In this document: in pieces, positions 1-8,069 of the stretch | Layout: every line of letters starts with the position of its first letter | Position numbering within the stretch: the stretch's first letter is position 1 | Made by a program: the position numbers and the translations under genes | Notes under the pieces: model-generated | Told to the model about the DNA's origin: nothing | The model's input: only the letters and a program-made list of their open reading frames with translations | The model's database searches: none | NCBI GenBank assembly: GCA_002393575.1 | Contig: DGSN01000029.1 | Span: 1-55,744, forward strand | DNA from: Prevotellaceae bacterium UBA4361 | GTDB lineage: Bacteria; Bacteroidota; Bacteroidia; Bacteroidales; Bacteroidaceae | Length of the DNA: 55,744 nucleotides | Reading direction: 5' to 3'

Positions 1-19
1 GATTTGAGAAGATTTGTGA

Positions 20-59
20 GATTTCTCGCGAAGCGACTCCTTATACCGAACTGACGTAA
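20..59. repeat. Left copy of a 40-base repeat flanking ald
   Basis: This 40-base stretch recurs at 1371-1410 with four differences; both copies contain CTCGCGAAGCGACTCCTTAT followed by TGACGT. Both are preceded by short runs of GATTTG words. The two copies bracket the alanine dehydrogenase gene in the same orientation. A shorter relative (GAACTGACGTTATC) is seen near 16846. No coding role is visible. Confidence 0.7.
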
Positions 60-61
60 TA

Positions 62-1165
62 TTACATCAGCGGTTCGTATGGCAAGCCGAATACATCTGC
101 CACAGCCTTATACACCACCTTTCCTTCCACGATATTCAAGCCCTTAGCCAGTGCAGCATCGTCCTTGCAAGCCTGTTGCCACCCCTTCTCAGCCAATGCA
201 ATGACATAGCCTAAAGTGGCATTCGTCAAAGCCAAAGTAGAAGTGTTGGGTACTGCCCCTGGGATATTCGCCACACAATAATGCACAATGCCATCCTCTA
301 TATAGACAGGGTCGCTATGCGTAGTAGGTCGGGAAGTCTCAAAACAACCACCTTGGTCGATTGCCACATCCACAAGCACCGTACCTGGCTCCATCAGTTT
401 CAGCATCTCCTTCGTGATGAGATGCGGAGTCTTATCACCAGGAACCAGCACACTACCCACAACGATGTCCACCGTTGGCAACTGCTGCAAGATATTGTGC
501 TTTGAAGAATAGAGCGTATGCACATTAGCTGGCGTCTCAATATCGAGTTGACGCAGACGAGGCAAGGAAATATCTGCGATGGTCACATCTGCTCCCAAAC
601 CAGCAGCCACCAATGCAGCAGCCTCACCGACGATACCGCCTCCTAACACCAGCACCTTGGCAGGACTAACGCCTGGCACACCACAAATCAGCTTTCCCTT
701 TCCTCCTTTGGTTTTCTGCAAATAGTATGCACCATTGAGTGTAGCCATACGACCAGCCACCTCACTCATCGGTTGCAGCAGAGGCAGAGAGCCATTAGGC
801 AACTGCACTGTTTCGTATGCCAGACACACAGCACCACTCTTTAGCATGGCATCTGTCAGTTCTTTCTCGCAAGCGAAGTGGAAATAGGTGAAGAGCAACT
901 GACCTTTCCTTACCAGTCCATATTCCGATTCTATAGGTTCTTTCACCTTCACAATCATCTCGCACTCACGATAGACATCCTCAATGGTTGGAAGGATTCG
1001 AGCACCTGCCTTCACGTATTCATCATCCGAAAAGTCACTTCCTTCTCCAGCCGTATGCTGTACACAGACTTCATGTCCACGACGGGTCAATTCAGCAACT
1101 CCCGAAGGAGTCATGCCCACACGATTCTCGTTGTTCTTGATTTCTTTTGGGATTCCTACTTTCAT
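62..1165 (-). CDS. ald: Alanine dehydrogenase
   Basis: Ald reversibly deaminates L-alanine to pyruvate with NAD in the cytoplasm. The product is 367 residues, the normal family length. The start is taken at the ATG giving MKVGIPKEIK, the usual family N-terminus; an in-frame ATG seven codons upstream is less likely. The residues known to matter in characterised alanine dehydrogenases are in place: R15, K75 (VKVKEP), H96 (YFHFA) and D270 (DVAIDQGG). The NAD-binding loop is VLGGGIVG near residue 173. The neighbouring manC gene lies about 330 bases upstream on the same strand, so the gene is probably its own transcription unit. Near-identical 40-base repeats flank it. Identification is secure because all catalytic positions agree. 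Confidence 0.95.
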   Translation of the reverse strand: MKVGIPKEIKNNENRVGMTPSGVAELTRRGHEVCVQHTAGEGSDFSDDEYVKAGARILPTIEDVYRECEMIVKVKEPIESEYGLVRKGQLLFTYFHFACEKELTDAMLKSGAVCLAYETVQLPNGSLPLLQPMSEVAGRMATLNGAYYLQKTKGGKGKLICGVPGVSPAKVLVLGGGIVGEAAALVAAGLGADVTIADISLPRLRQLDIETPANVHTLYSSKHNILQQLPTVDIVVGSVLVPGDKTPHLITKEMLKLMEPGTVLVDVAIDQGGCFETSRPTTHSDPVYIEDGIVHYCVANIPGAVPNTSTLALTNATLGYVIALAEKGWQQACKDDAALAKGLNIVEGKVVYKAVADVFGLPYEPLM

Positions 1166-1492
1166 AATCGATTCTTTTAGTAACAATGAAAAAAATAAGA
1201 TAATATAAATGACTCAAGATGTCTTAGGAAAGACATTAGAATAATTTCTCCAAAAATATGTTTTATGAAGTGCCTCTTCGAGGCAGAAATCACACAAATC
1301 TATTCTCAAATCAAAACAAATCCCTATGGTAAAAATTATAAAGATTTGACAGATTTGAATCGATTTGTTGGATTTCTCGCGAAGCGACTCCTTATATCGA
1401 CTTGACGTTATTTCTGATGAAATTATTCTAATTATTCTAATTTCTTTCCTTAATAAAATCGTACTAACTTAAATTTAAACGATTACTTAGCT
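1166..1492. other. Intergenic region between ald and manC
   Basis: No gene is seen here. The region is AT-rich. It contains a small perfect hairpin GCCTC-TTC-GAGGC at 1272-1284 and the right copy of the 40-base repeat at 1371-1410. A CAAATCTA at 1295-1302 reads TAGATTTG on the minus strand, matching the Bacteroidetes -7 consensus TAnnTTTG, but no TTTG lies at the usual distance, so it is only a weak promoter candidate for ald. Confidence 0.5.
1371..1410. repeat. Right copy of the 40-base repeat flanking ald
   Basis: Matches 20-59 at 36 of 40 positions and in the same orientation, with CTCGCGAAGCGACTCCTTAT conserved. It is preceded by three GATTTG-like words. The pair could support recombination that duplicates or deletes ald, but nothing in the window shows that this has happened. 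Confidence 0.7.
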
Positions 1493-2581
1493 TTACACGT
1501 ATTCATCCCCCATGTTCACCTGCACTTCGTTCACAAACTTGCGGATGGCTGCTTGGTCGTCTTTCTTGCATATCACCAGCACTTGTCCTTCTTCCACCAC
1601 CATGAAGTCCTGCAAATCCTGCATCACGGCAATGCGACCCGAAGGCAAACGAACAAGACAATTCTCACAATTATAGAGCATCGCCTTGTCAGCCATCACC
1701 ACATTCTTGCCTTCTCCTTCCTTTGGCAAAGCATGGTAGAGGTCTTCCCACGTACCAATATCAGTCCAACGGAAATGGCAAAGCATCACATCCACATTGT
1801 CGGCTTTTTCCAAGATGCCTTGTTCCAACGAGATGCTCGGACTCTTGGCAAATGTATCTTGCACGGCTTCCGTGTCCGATTCACCGTTCTGTTTCTTGCG
1901 TTCGGCATCTTCCAGCAATTGCACAATATAGTTGGTGTGCTCTTGCACCTGTTTGATGAAGGCAGTGGCTTTCCATGCGAAAAGTCCTGTGTTCCAAAGA
2001 AATTCCCTGCTCTCCACAAACACTTTTGCAAATTCCAGTTCTGGCTTCTCAGTGAACGACTGCACCTTGAAGATGTCCTTCTGCTGTTCGTCCGACATTT
2101 GGATATATCCGTATGCCGTTTCAGGATGGGTAGGCATCACACCCAGCGTCAGAAGTCTATCATGGTTTGCCACATAGTCCAAAGCCACTGTCACGTCAGC
2201 ACTGAAGTCCTCCTCCGTGATAATCGTCTGGTCGGCAGGTGTCACCACCATACAGGCATCAGGATTCCGATTGGCTATTTCCACTGCTGCCCATGTCACG
2301 CTGGGCACAGTGTTGCGCTTCATCGGCTCCAACAAGAGATTCTTCTCAGGCAAGTCGGGCAACTGTGTACGAATCAAGTCTCCGTACTGAGTGTTCGAAA
2401 CTACAATGATATTTTCTTTTAATATAAAATGACTGTAGCGCTTATAAGTGGATTGCAACAAAGTCTCACCCTTACCCAAAAAGTCGTGAAACTGCTTCGG
2501 CTTCTGCTGACGACTCAAAGGCCACAAGCGAGTGCCATATCCGCCAGCTAAAATCACACAATAGTTATTTGTATTATTCAT
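1493..2581 (-). CDS. manC: Mannose-1-phosphate guanylyltransferase
   Basis: The enzyme makes GDP-mannose from mannose 1-phosphate and GTP, the precursor for mannose, fucose and related sugars in surface polysaccharides. The N-terminus carries the nucleotidyltransferase signature ILAGGYGTRLWPLSR followed by PKQF at residues 10-32. A second signature, FTEKP, follows near residue 180, and a WNTG motif near residue 200. At 362 residues it has only the guanylyltransferase domain; the phosphomannose isomerase domain found in longer ManC/AlgA proteins is absent, as is common in Bacteroidetes. The gene stands alone, with divergent guaD downstream of its start. The ATG at 2579-2581 is the only sensible start because the signature begins ten residues later. 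Confidence 0.92.
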   Translation of the reverse strand: MNNTNNYCVILAGGYGTRLWPLSRQQKPKQFHDFLGKGETLLQSTYKRYSHFILKENIIVVSNTQYGDLIRTQLPDLPEKNLLLEPMKRNTVPSVTWAAVEIANRNPDACMVVTPADQTIITEEDFSADVTVALDYVANHDRLLTLGVMPTHPETAYGYIQMSDEQQKDIFKVQSFTEKPELEFAKVFVESREFLWNTGLFAWKATAFIKQVQEHTNYIVQLLEDAERKKQNGESDTEAVQDTFAKSPSISLEQGILEKADNVDVMLCHFRWTDIGTWEDLYHALPKEGEGKNVVMADKAMLYNCENCLVRLPSGRIAVMQDLQDFMVVEEGQVLVICKKDDQAAIRKFVNEVQVNMGDEYV

Positions 2582-2805
2582 AAGTATTTAAGTGGATTTC
2601 TGGTATTTAATTAGAATAGTGTTCCTGTAGTTAGTCATCGTTCGATGACTTTATAACGAATCATACCGCTAATATATTATAAAAACAGAGAATAAAAAAA
2701 TCCAAAGAATAAAGATTTCAAAAAAGAAGAATTTTTTTGGAAAATATTTTCACCTTTGTCCAAAATTCATTATTTTTGCTGATTAAACAAAAAAAACGAC
2801 CACCC

Positions 2806-3270
2806 ATGAAAAAGACATTTATGAAAATGGCAATCGACCTCGCCATAGAAAACGTGAAAAACGGTGGAGGACCCTTTGGCGCTGTTATCGTGAAAAACGA
2901 CAAAGTCATTGCAACGGGAGTGAATCGAGTGACAGCCAACAACGACCCAACGGCTCATGCCGAAGTGTCTGCCATACGCGAAGCCTGTCAGAAACTGAAC
3001 ACATTCGTTCTCAACGGTTGCGAAATCTATTCCTCATGCGAGCCTTGCCCCATGTGCTTAGGAGCCATCTATTGGGCACACATCGACAAGCTCTACTATG
3101 GTGCCAACAAACTGGATGCCGCCGATGCAGGATTCGACGATTCGTTCATCTACAAAGAATTCGAACTCAGTCCCATCCAGCGCAGACTCAAAACCTCAAT
3201 CCTCCTTCCAGAAGAAGCCATCAAAGTGTTTGATGCTTGGAAAGCAAAAGAGGACAAAACCGAATATTGA
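2806..3270 (+). CDS. guaD: Guanine deaminase (cytidine/deoxycytidylate deaminase fold)
   Basis: A 154-residue zinc deaminase that most likely converts guanine to xanthine in purine salvage. The zinc-binding and catalytic residues are visible: H51 and E53 in HAE, and C81 and C84 in PCPMC. The overall order (GGPFGAVIV near 21-29, then HAE, then PCPMC, then a tyrosine-rich C-terminus ending EDKTEY) fits the bacterial GuaD group. The start is taken at MKKTFMKMAI; the upstream in-frame stretch reads through AT-rich promoter-like DNA. A TATTTTTG at 2771-2778 fits the Bacteroidetes -7 box, but the nearest TTTG (2755-2758) is closer than usual. A tRNA adenosine deaminase has similar motifs and is a less likely alternative. 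Confidence 0.85.
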   Translation: MKKTFMKMAIDLAIENVKNGGGPFGAVIVKNDKVIATGVNRVTANNDPTAHAEVSAIREACQKLNTFVLNGCEIYSSCEPCPMCLGAIYWAHIDKLYYGANKLDAADAGFDDSFIYKEFELSPIQRRLKTSILLPEEAIKVFDAWKAKEDKTEY

Positions 3271-3345
3271 CTAAAGCAAGTGAAAAGTGAAAAGTGAAAA
3301 ATAAAACGTGAAGCCATAAAAGTGAAAAGAGAAAAGTGAAAAGAG

Positions 3346-3431
3346 AAAAATGCCATCCGGCAGAATCGCTTCACGCTTCATTTTTCACTTTTCACTTTTA
3401 ACTTTTAACTTAAACGCCGGATGGCATTTTT
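3346..3431. repeat. Perfect 16-base inverted repeat with GTGAAAA arrays
   Basis: The arms at 3346-3361 and 3416-3431 are exact reverse complements (AAAAATGCCATCCGGC and GCCGGATGGCATTTTT). Runs of GTGAAAA-type words lie outside the left arm and TTTTCAC-type words outside the right arm, extending the symmetry. The right arm ends in a T-run, so on the plus strand it could terminate guaD transcription; it could equally serve the opposing gene at 3462-4928. A related stretch (TCCGGATGGCATTTTTCAC) recurs at 5056-5074, so this is a dispersed repeat and not a unique terminator. Confidence 0.7.
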
Positions 3432-3461
3432 CACTTTTCACTTTTAACTTTTCACTTATTA

Positions 3462-4928
3462 TCAGTCTTCCTCAATACTAATAGCTCCCCTTCGGTTCAG
3501 GCAGACTCTGAAACGACGGAAAGACTCCGTTCCTTCGTATCGCACACGAATGATGAAATGCAAATGATAGACTTTTTCCACTTGCACTTCATGGAATTGG
3601 GCATTGCCATCATGAACGAATATCGGAACGTGCGAACTGTCGATGTGTCGAAGAAATTCACGCAGATTGACACGCAGAATCTCATTCACACCATTCAACG
3701 GATAATGGCTGAGAGTCGATAGATTCTTGCCAAACATACTCAGGTGCTGACGGAAAATGATGACTTGTTCGCGCAGAGCCGTATTACCCGTTTCGAGTTC
3801 GGTGGTGCGTCCTCTCTGTTTCCTCACTTCTTTTGGCAACTTGCTCTCATTCACAAAATCCATTCCCCGCTTAATCCATCCGATTGGTTTTTCACTCAAT
3901 GCCAATGTGGTCTTGAAGTCATAAATCTTACTGCCCAATTTCTGAGCAAACCAAAAGCGCATGAGTTCCTTGATGCGATCCTTGAACATATAACTCACCA
4001 CAAGGGCAATGAACAGAGGCATGGTGAAATTGCCAAACGTCTTCTGAAAAGAAAAGGAAATCACTGTGGCAAACACCATACTCACTCCTGCTGCCAACAT
4101 GAACAAAATCTGCTGAAGGACAAAGGTATTGCTCTTCGTGTGAGCAAGCAGATAAAGGTCACTCTCAACGTATTTCTTCAGTTGTCCAGCCCGATGCAGA
4201 AAACGACGATTATGCTCCGACTGCTCTTTCTCCATAGGTTGCAGGAAGTGCTGACTTAATTCATACTCCTTTTGTTCATCAAGAAATGCACCAAAACTGT
4301 GAGTCACACTTTCATACTTCTCCCCCAAGCGTTTTTTGAGAGAATCCAGAAAATTGTAGGTGCGCATATCGAAAGTGAGACAAAGCCATTCATCGCCCAA
4401 ACGAAACCACTTTGGATAATCCGTCGCCAACATACTGATACCCGTTTCTTTGGGAATAGCCCTATATTGCCTCAGTATAGCACGGACATGAACGAGCATC
4501 GTCTCAATGCTTTGACGGATAGTATCCTCACTCGTCAAACGCGAAATACGTAGGAGTTCATCGCGATAAGCACTACGGACAATGTTGCAGAACATCTTGA
4601 TTTGATGTTCGTATGCCTTCTCATTTTCCTGATTGATTTCCCGTGCCAAAGCAGCACTTTGAGTCTTCAAGCGAGTCAAAGGCAAACACGCAGGATTGGC
4701 TATGTCTTCTAATGAAAAGACTGGAGTGATAAGCCGCAACATGGCACGGAAGTCACGATAGAAATCGTCCTTAGTGTAAGTGCCCTGATTGATGTTCATC
4801 GAATCGGGGAGAAACAGCCATGTGTCCATCACGAAATCGCTCACCTTCACTTTCTCATCGCTACGACTGTAGCCAATCTTGAACTCAAGCGTATAGCGGT
4901 CGTGTATGTCACCCTTGATATCAAACAT
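3462..4928 (-). CDS. Hypothetical membrane protein of unknown function
   Basis: I do not recognise this family. The product is 488 residues. It has a long soluble N-terminal part (1-265) rich in charged and helical sequence, with a likely coiled segment around 90-135. Two closely spaced hydrophobic segments at about 269-293 and 301-316 probably form a membrane hairpin. A soluble C-terminal domain of about 165 residues follows, with predicted beta-strand character near its end (IIRVRYEG, RFRVCLNRRG). No signal peptide is seen, so both termini probably face the cytoplasm. The gene stands alone between repeat-rich gaps. Base composition resembles the surrounding housekeeping genes. The reading frame is intact and coding-like, so a real gene is likely, but its role is open. 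Confidence 0.75.
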   Translation of the reverse strand: MFDIKGDIHDRYTLEFKIGYSRSDEKVKVSDFVMDTWLFLPDSMNINQGTYTKDDFYRDFRAMLRLITPVFSLEDIANPACLPLTRLKTQSAALAREINQENEKAYEHQIKMFCNIVRSAYRDELLRISRLTSEDTIRQSIETMLVHVRAILRQYRAIPKETGISMLATDYPKWFRLGDEWLCLTFDMRTYNFLDSLKKRLGEKYESVTHSFGAFLDEQKEYELSQHFLQPMEKEQSEHNRRFLHRAGQLKKYVESDLYLLAHTKSNTFVLQQILFMLAAGVSMVFATVISFSFQKTFGNFTMPLFIALVVSYMFKDRIKELMRFWFAQKLGSKIYDFKTTLALSEKPIGWIKRGMDFVNESKLPKEVRKQRGRTTELETGNTALREQVIIFRQHLSMFGKNLSTLSHYPLNGVNEILRVNLREFLRHIDSSHVPIFVHDGNAQFHEVQVEKVYHLHFIIRVRYEGTESFRRFRVCLNRRGAISIEED

Positions 4929-4935
4929 AGTTTAA

Positions 4936-5130
4936 ATGAGGAATGAAGAATGAGGAATGAGGAATGAAGAATGAAGAATGAAGAATGGAAAATGAAGAAT
5001 GAGGAATGAAGAGTGAAGAATGAGGAATGAAGAATGAAGAATGTTTTACCTCCATCCGGATGGCATTTTTCACTTTTCATTTTTCACTTCCATGGGATTC
5101 TTCATTCTTAATTCTTCATTCTTCATTTTT
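4936..5130. repeat. Heptamer arrays of GAATGAA type, both orientations
   Basis: From 4936 to 5046 the sequence is built from repeated GAATGAA/GAGGAAT-like seven-base words. From 5089 to 5130 the same words appear in reverse complement (TTCATTC). Between them lies CCATCCGGATGGCATTTTTC, related to the inverted repeat at 3346-3431. The array separates the unknown membrane gene from msrC and slightly overlaps the 3' end of msrC (stop at 5116-5118). The same heptamer family recurs at 5619-5738, 8459-8600, 15666-15826, 29277-29490 and inside the susD-like gene at 50434. Confidence 0.85.
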
Positions 5131-5601
5131 AAACTTCTTGGCTATCTTTTCCAAATAAAGCTTATCAGTCTCGTCAAAAGTGTTGAGTTCGGCAGAATCA
5201 ATGTCGAGCACAGCAAAGACCTCACCCTTCTCATCGAAAAGAGGAACGACAATTTCGCTGCGCGACGCACTGCTGCAAGCAATATGCCCAGGAAACAAAT
5301 CCACATCAGGCACAAGCTGCGTGCATGCTTTCGCCCATGCCGTACCGCAAACACCCCTACCCTTCTTGATGCGAGTACATGCCAATGGTCCTTGGAACGG
5401 ACCCAAAACCAGTTCGTTGTCAGACACGACACGATAGAAACCCGTCCACCAGAAGTGGAAAGTTTCATGAATCATCGATGCCACATTTGCCATGTTAGCA
5501 ATCAAGTCCGTTTCGCCAGCAACCACCGATTCAATTTGTGTCAGCAGAGCCTCATATTTTTCTTCCTTCGTGCCTTCTATGATATTCAGTTCTTCAGCCA
5601 T
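5116..5601 (-). CDS. msrC: Free methionine-(R)-sulfoxide reductase (GAF domain)
   Basis: This 161-residue protein is a single GAF domain that reduces free methionine-R-sulfoxide, protecting against oxidative damage. The three cysteines of the family are at C75, C85 and C109, with exactly the spacing (10 and 24 residues) of C84, C94 and C118 in the Escherichia coli enzyme. Other family hallmarks are the WWTGFY motif at 51-56 and the VLDIDS motif at 131-136. The start is set at MAEELNIIEG; the longer frame upstream only translates the heptamer repeat into runs such as ILHSSFF and is unlikely to be genuine. The gene stands alone between repeat arrays. Confidence 0.93.
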   Translation of the reverse strand: MAEELNIIEGTKEEKYEALLTQIESVVAGETDLIANMANVASMIHETFHFWWTGFYRVVSDNELVLGPFQGPLACTRIKKGRGVCGTAWAKACTQLVPDVDLFPGHIACSSASRSEIVVPLFDEKGEVFAVLDIDSAELNTFDETDKLYLEKIAKKFKNEE

Positions 5602-5618
5602 CCGTTTAGATTTATTAA

Positions 5619-5738
5619 TGAAGAATGAAGAATGAAGAATGAAAAATGAAGAATGAAGAATATATCTTACTCTGCTCATGGAATGAGTAATTTTCATTCT
5701 TCATTCGGAGCGAAGCGACATTCTTCATTCTTCATTTA
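5619..5738. repeat. Heptamer arrays upstream of msrC
   Basis: Repeated AATGAAG words at 5619-5660 and TTCATTC words at 5690-5738. The second array is interrupted by CGGAGCGAAGCGACATTCTT. The same AGCGAAGCGAC insert is found in the arrays at 8474-8490 (reverse complement) and 15747-15761, so the interruption is itself part of the repeat family. The region lies between the msrC start and the tRNA gene. Confidence 0.8.
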
Positions 5739-5749
5739 ACTTACTCAAG

Positions 5750-5823
5750 TGACTCGTATAGGATTCAAACCTATAACCTTCTGATCCGTAGTCAGATGCT
5801 CTATTCAGTTGAGCTAACGAGCC
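5750..5823 (-). tRNA. tRNA-Arg (anticodon ACG)
   Basis: Read on the minus strand, the sequence folds into a standard cloverleaf. The acceptor stem pairs GGCTCGT with ACGAGTC, including one G-T pair. The D arm begins TAGCTC. The anticodon stem pairs TCTGA with TCAGA around the loop CTACGGA, giving anticodon ACG. The T arm carries GGTTTGAATCC. The discriminator base is A and no CCA is encoded directly after it. A, decoded as inosine, would read CGU, CGC and CGA arginine codons. A well-formed minus-strand promoter lies just upstream at 5846-5877. Confidence 0.95.
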
Positions 5824-5845
5824 AAGTCCTTTTCGTTTTGCACTG

Positions 5846-5877
5846 CAAAGTTACACATTATTTTCTTTTCAACCAAA
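5846..5877 (-). promoter_or_regulatory. Bacteroidetes-type promoter for tRNA-Arg
   Basis: On the minus strand, TTTG (5874-5877) is followed after 20 bases by TAACTTTG (5846-5853), matching the Bacteroidetes sigma factor consensus TTTG and TAnnTTTG. The expected transcription start is about 15 bases before the tRNA 5' end. Confidence 0.8.
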
Positions 5878-6480
5878 AGAAAGCATGAAAAAATCTTTGT
5901 TTGTCGCCCAAGCAAGAATTTTCTCTACGGAAGATAGGAGAAAAGGAGATAGCCAACAAAAAAACTCCAATCCTCCTAAATTCCGTAGAATAAAAAATCT
6001 CTACGGAAAAAAGGAGACGAGGAGATAAGCAATTGAAAAAACTCCAATCCTCCAAAACTCCGTAGAACAAAACAAACCTCCTCGGAGGAAAGGAGCATTG
6101 GTGAAAAATAACATAAAATAGTTCGGGACAAGAGAGTGTCTGAAACACTTTTTTGATTGGCTTGCGCCGAACTAACGGTTCAACTTTATGTCCGAGGGCT
6201 CGTTATCGAAACGGCGAGCCCTCGTCGTGACGCAAACGAGGGCTCGCTTGAATATCATTGAAGGCTCGACCGTTGGCTTATGACGAATAAGGGGTTCTCG
6301 AAACTATAAATCAATCCTGTAAAGAATATAACAAATGGTTCTTTAAGGAACAATGAAATAACGACTTGGTATAAATGACATGTTGTTTTAGGAAAGAAAT
6401 TAAAATAATTAGAATAATTTTTTTCAGAAATATAATGTTTATTTGATTTAAACAACACCTAATTTTTGGAGTAATTATGA
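5878..6480. repeat. Gene-free AT-rich region with a GAGGGCTCG palindrome cluster
   Basis: No convincing gene is present. From 5920 to 6090 there are imperfect internal repeats (ACTCCAATCCTCC, CTCCGTAGAA and similar words). At 6193-6246 three copies of the palindrome CGAGGGCTCG or its inverse CGAGCCCTCG occur at about 20-base spacing. Related three-copy clusters are at 16631-16684 and 34415-34468. Short open frames here (5858-6148, 6255-6458) have no recognisable content. Confidence 0.65.
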
Positions 6481-6490
6481 TAATTATTTT

Positions 6491-6742
6491 AAATGATTAT
6501 CCGCAATCAAGTGACTAAGACGCTGAAAGCGTCATCGCTCAGTAACCGAGGTGTGCAAAGCACCCTCGGATAGATGGCAATGAGTATATCGACCCTTGCG
6601 GGGTCGCCCACAAACACAGTTGGGGCACTCATTCAGAGTGCATATCGCCATCATCCACCTCCTCCGCAGGTCGTTCCGACCTACGTTTACTGAGCGAAGA
6701 CCCTTCTCAGGGTCTATTGCACCAATATGCGGATAATCATTT
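6491..6742. ncRNA. Highly structured element with nested hairpins (ncRNA or MITE-like)
   Basis: The ends are a perfect 15-base inverted repeat (6491-6505 and 6728-6742). Inside are eight further perfect or near-perfect helices in a nested order: hairpin 6519-6533; a 10-bp stem 6536-6545 with 6687-6696; within it hairpin 6546-6569, stem 6573-6578 with 6647-6652 enclosing hairpins 6590-6606 and 6625-6641, then hairpin 6668-6682; and after it hairpin 6698-6715. Loops are 3-6 bases. Such compatible nesting suggests a selected fold, as RNA or as cruciform DNA. No open frame of note is present. The strand is undetermined because the structure is near-symmetrical. A MITE-like element is the main alternative. 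Confidence 0.6.
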
Positions 6743-6813
6743 TATTTTAATTTATTTTCCGAAAAAAACGTACCAACTTATTTTTTAACGATTACTAAAT
6801 GATTATCGTTACT

Positions 6814-8061
6814 TTACTCTTGCATCTTATCAAGTGCTTGGAGAATGTCGGCAAGGATGTCTTCTTTGGCTTCCAATCCGATACTCAGGCGTATGGTTGT
6901 GTCCTTCACGTCCATATCGTTGCGTTGTTCGGGGGTGAAAAGTCCGAAGATGGTGGAAGCGGGATGAATGGCAAGAGAACGGTGGTCGAAAAGATTGGTG
7001 GCACGGTGGATGAGCTGGAGTGCATCGATGAATCGATAGCATTGCTGCTTGTCGGCAAGGTCAATGGTGAACATAGCTGCGTGCAGCTGACCGAATTGAC
7101 GAACAGAGATGGCATGGAAAGGATGGTCGTCCAAACCCGTATAACTTACCTGCTGAATGCGTGGTTCGCTCTTCAACTGCTGGGCAATCCATAGGGCTGA
7201 AGATGCTTGCTGCTGGAAGCGCAGCTGGAGTGTTTCCAGCCCGAGACATTGCATGTAGGCTTCGTGTGGAGTCATGAGCGCACCGAAATTGGTGAGGATT
7301 TCCGTTTTGAGTCGAGCTGTGAATGCCATTCGCTTTCCAACTTGCTTGGTTCGGCTCTTCAACACCTGATTGGGCGACTGCCTCCAATCGAATGTTCCAT
7401 AATCGAGCACTAATCCACCCAAGCCTGTAGCTCCACCACTGATGTATTTTGTACTTGAAATGACTTCTATATCCACTCCGAAATCCTTGGCATGAAAAGC
7501 CGTGAAAGGAATCATGGTGGTGTCTGCTATGACAGGAACACCATGACGATGTGCTACAGCCGACAATGCTGCTATGTCTGCCACCTCTTGTTGTGGATTT
7601 GTGATGGTTTCGAAGAAAATAGCGACGGTGTTGTCATCTATCATACGCTCCACTTCTTCTGGATGGATGAGATTGGCTGTTCGCATCTCCACGCCAAACT
7701 GGGCAAGAGTAAGTTTCATGAAGGAGAACGTATTACCAAACAGATGGGAAGAGGAGACTATATTTGTTCCTTGCTGGCAAATGGCAAGAAGCGTGTTAGC
7801 AATGGCAGCCATTCCTGTGTTGAAGGCAGTGACACTCATAGCACTTGTGTAGCGTCGCACACGCCATTCGTAGTTCTGCACGGTGGGATTAGAGATGCGT
7901 GAATAACTATGCTCAGGCGAGCGTCCACAAAAGGCGTCACTCATGGCTTTCGCCGTGGGAAACTCAAAAGCAGCCGTATGATAGATGGGCATTGTCAATG
8001 CTCCGTATGCATCAGGCTTGGCAAATGGAGAAGTGAGAATTTCTGTTTCGTAATGTTTCAT
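6814..8061 (-). CDS. O-acetylhomoserine sulfhydrylase-like PLP enzyme (Cys/Met metabolism family)
   Basis: A 415-residue member of the Cys/Met metabolism PLP family. The closest fit is MetY-type O-acetylhomoserine sulfhydrylase, which puts sulfide, or sulfur from a carrier thiocarboxylate, onto O-acetylhomoserine to give homocysteine. Visible motifs are YSRISNPT at 53-60, SSSHLFGNT at 103-111, and SSTKYISGG at 202-210 with K205 as the likely PLP lysine. The start is set at MKHYETEILT; the upstream in-frame extension overlaps the promoter. It is divergent from the sulfur-carrier operon, with 185 bases between starts. This resembles the Wolinella MetY-HcyS-HcyF-HcyD arrangement. Cystathionine gamma-synthase or a lyase cannot be excluded on motifs alone. 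Confidence 0.8.
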   Translation of the reverse strand: MKHYETEILTSPFAKPDAYGALTMPIYHTAAFEFPTAKAMSDAFCGRSPEHSYSRISNPTVQNYEWRVRRYTSAMSVTAFNTGMAAIANTLLAICQQGTNIVSSSHLFGNTFSFMKLTLAQFGVEMRTANLIHPEEVERMIDDNTVAIFFETITNPQQEVADIAALSAVAHRHGVPVIADTTMIPFTAFHAKDFGVDIEVISSTKYISGGATGLGGLVLDYGTFDWRQSPNQVLKSRTKQVGKRMAFTARLKTEILTNFGALMTPHEAYMQCLGLETLQLRFQQQASSALWIAQQLKSEPRIQQVSYTGLDDHPFHAISVRQFGQLHAAMFTIDLADKQQCYRFIDALQLIHRATNLFDHRSLAIHPASTIFGLFTPEQRNDMDVKDTTIRLSIGLEAKEDILADILQALDKMQE

Positions 8062-8069
8062 AATGGTGG

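Noticed and set aside
1553..2422. A 289-codon plus-strand frame opposite manC
   Set aside because: The minus-strand frame is an unmistakable guanylyltransferase; the antisense translation is His/Phe-rich noise.
4936..5130. Regular repeats considered as a CRISPR array
   Set aside because: The unit is only seven bases with no spacers, and no cas genes are present in the window.
5858..6458. Short minus-strand frames of 96 and 67 codons in the gene-free kilobase
   Set aside because: The translations reflect imperfect AT-rich repeats and have no domain, promoter or coding-like composition.
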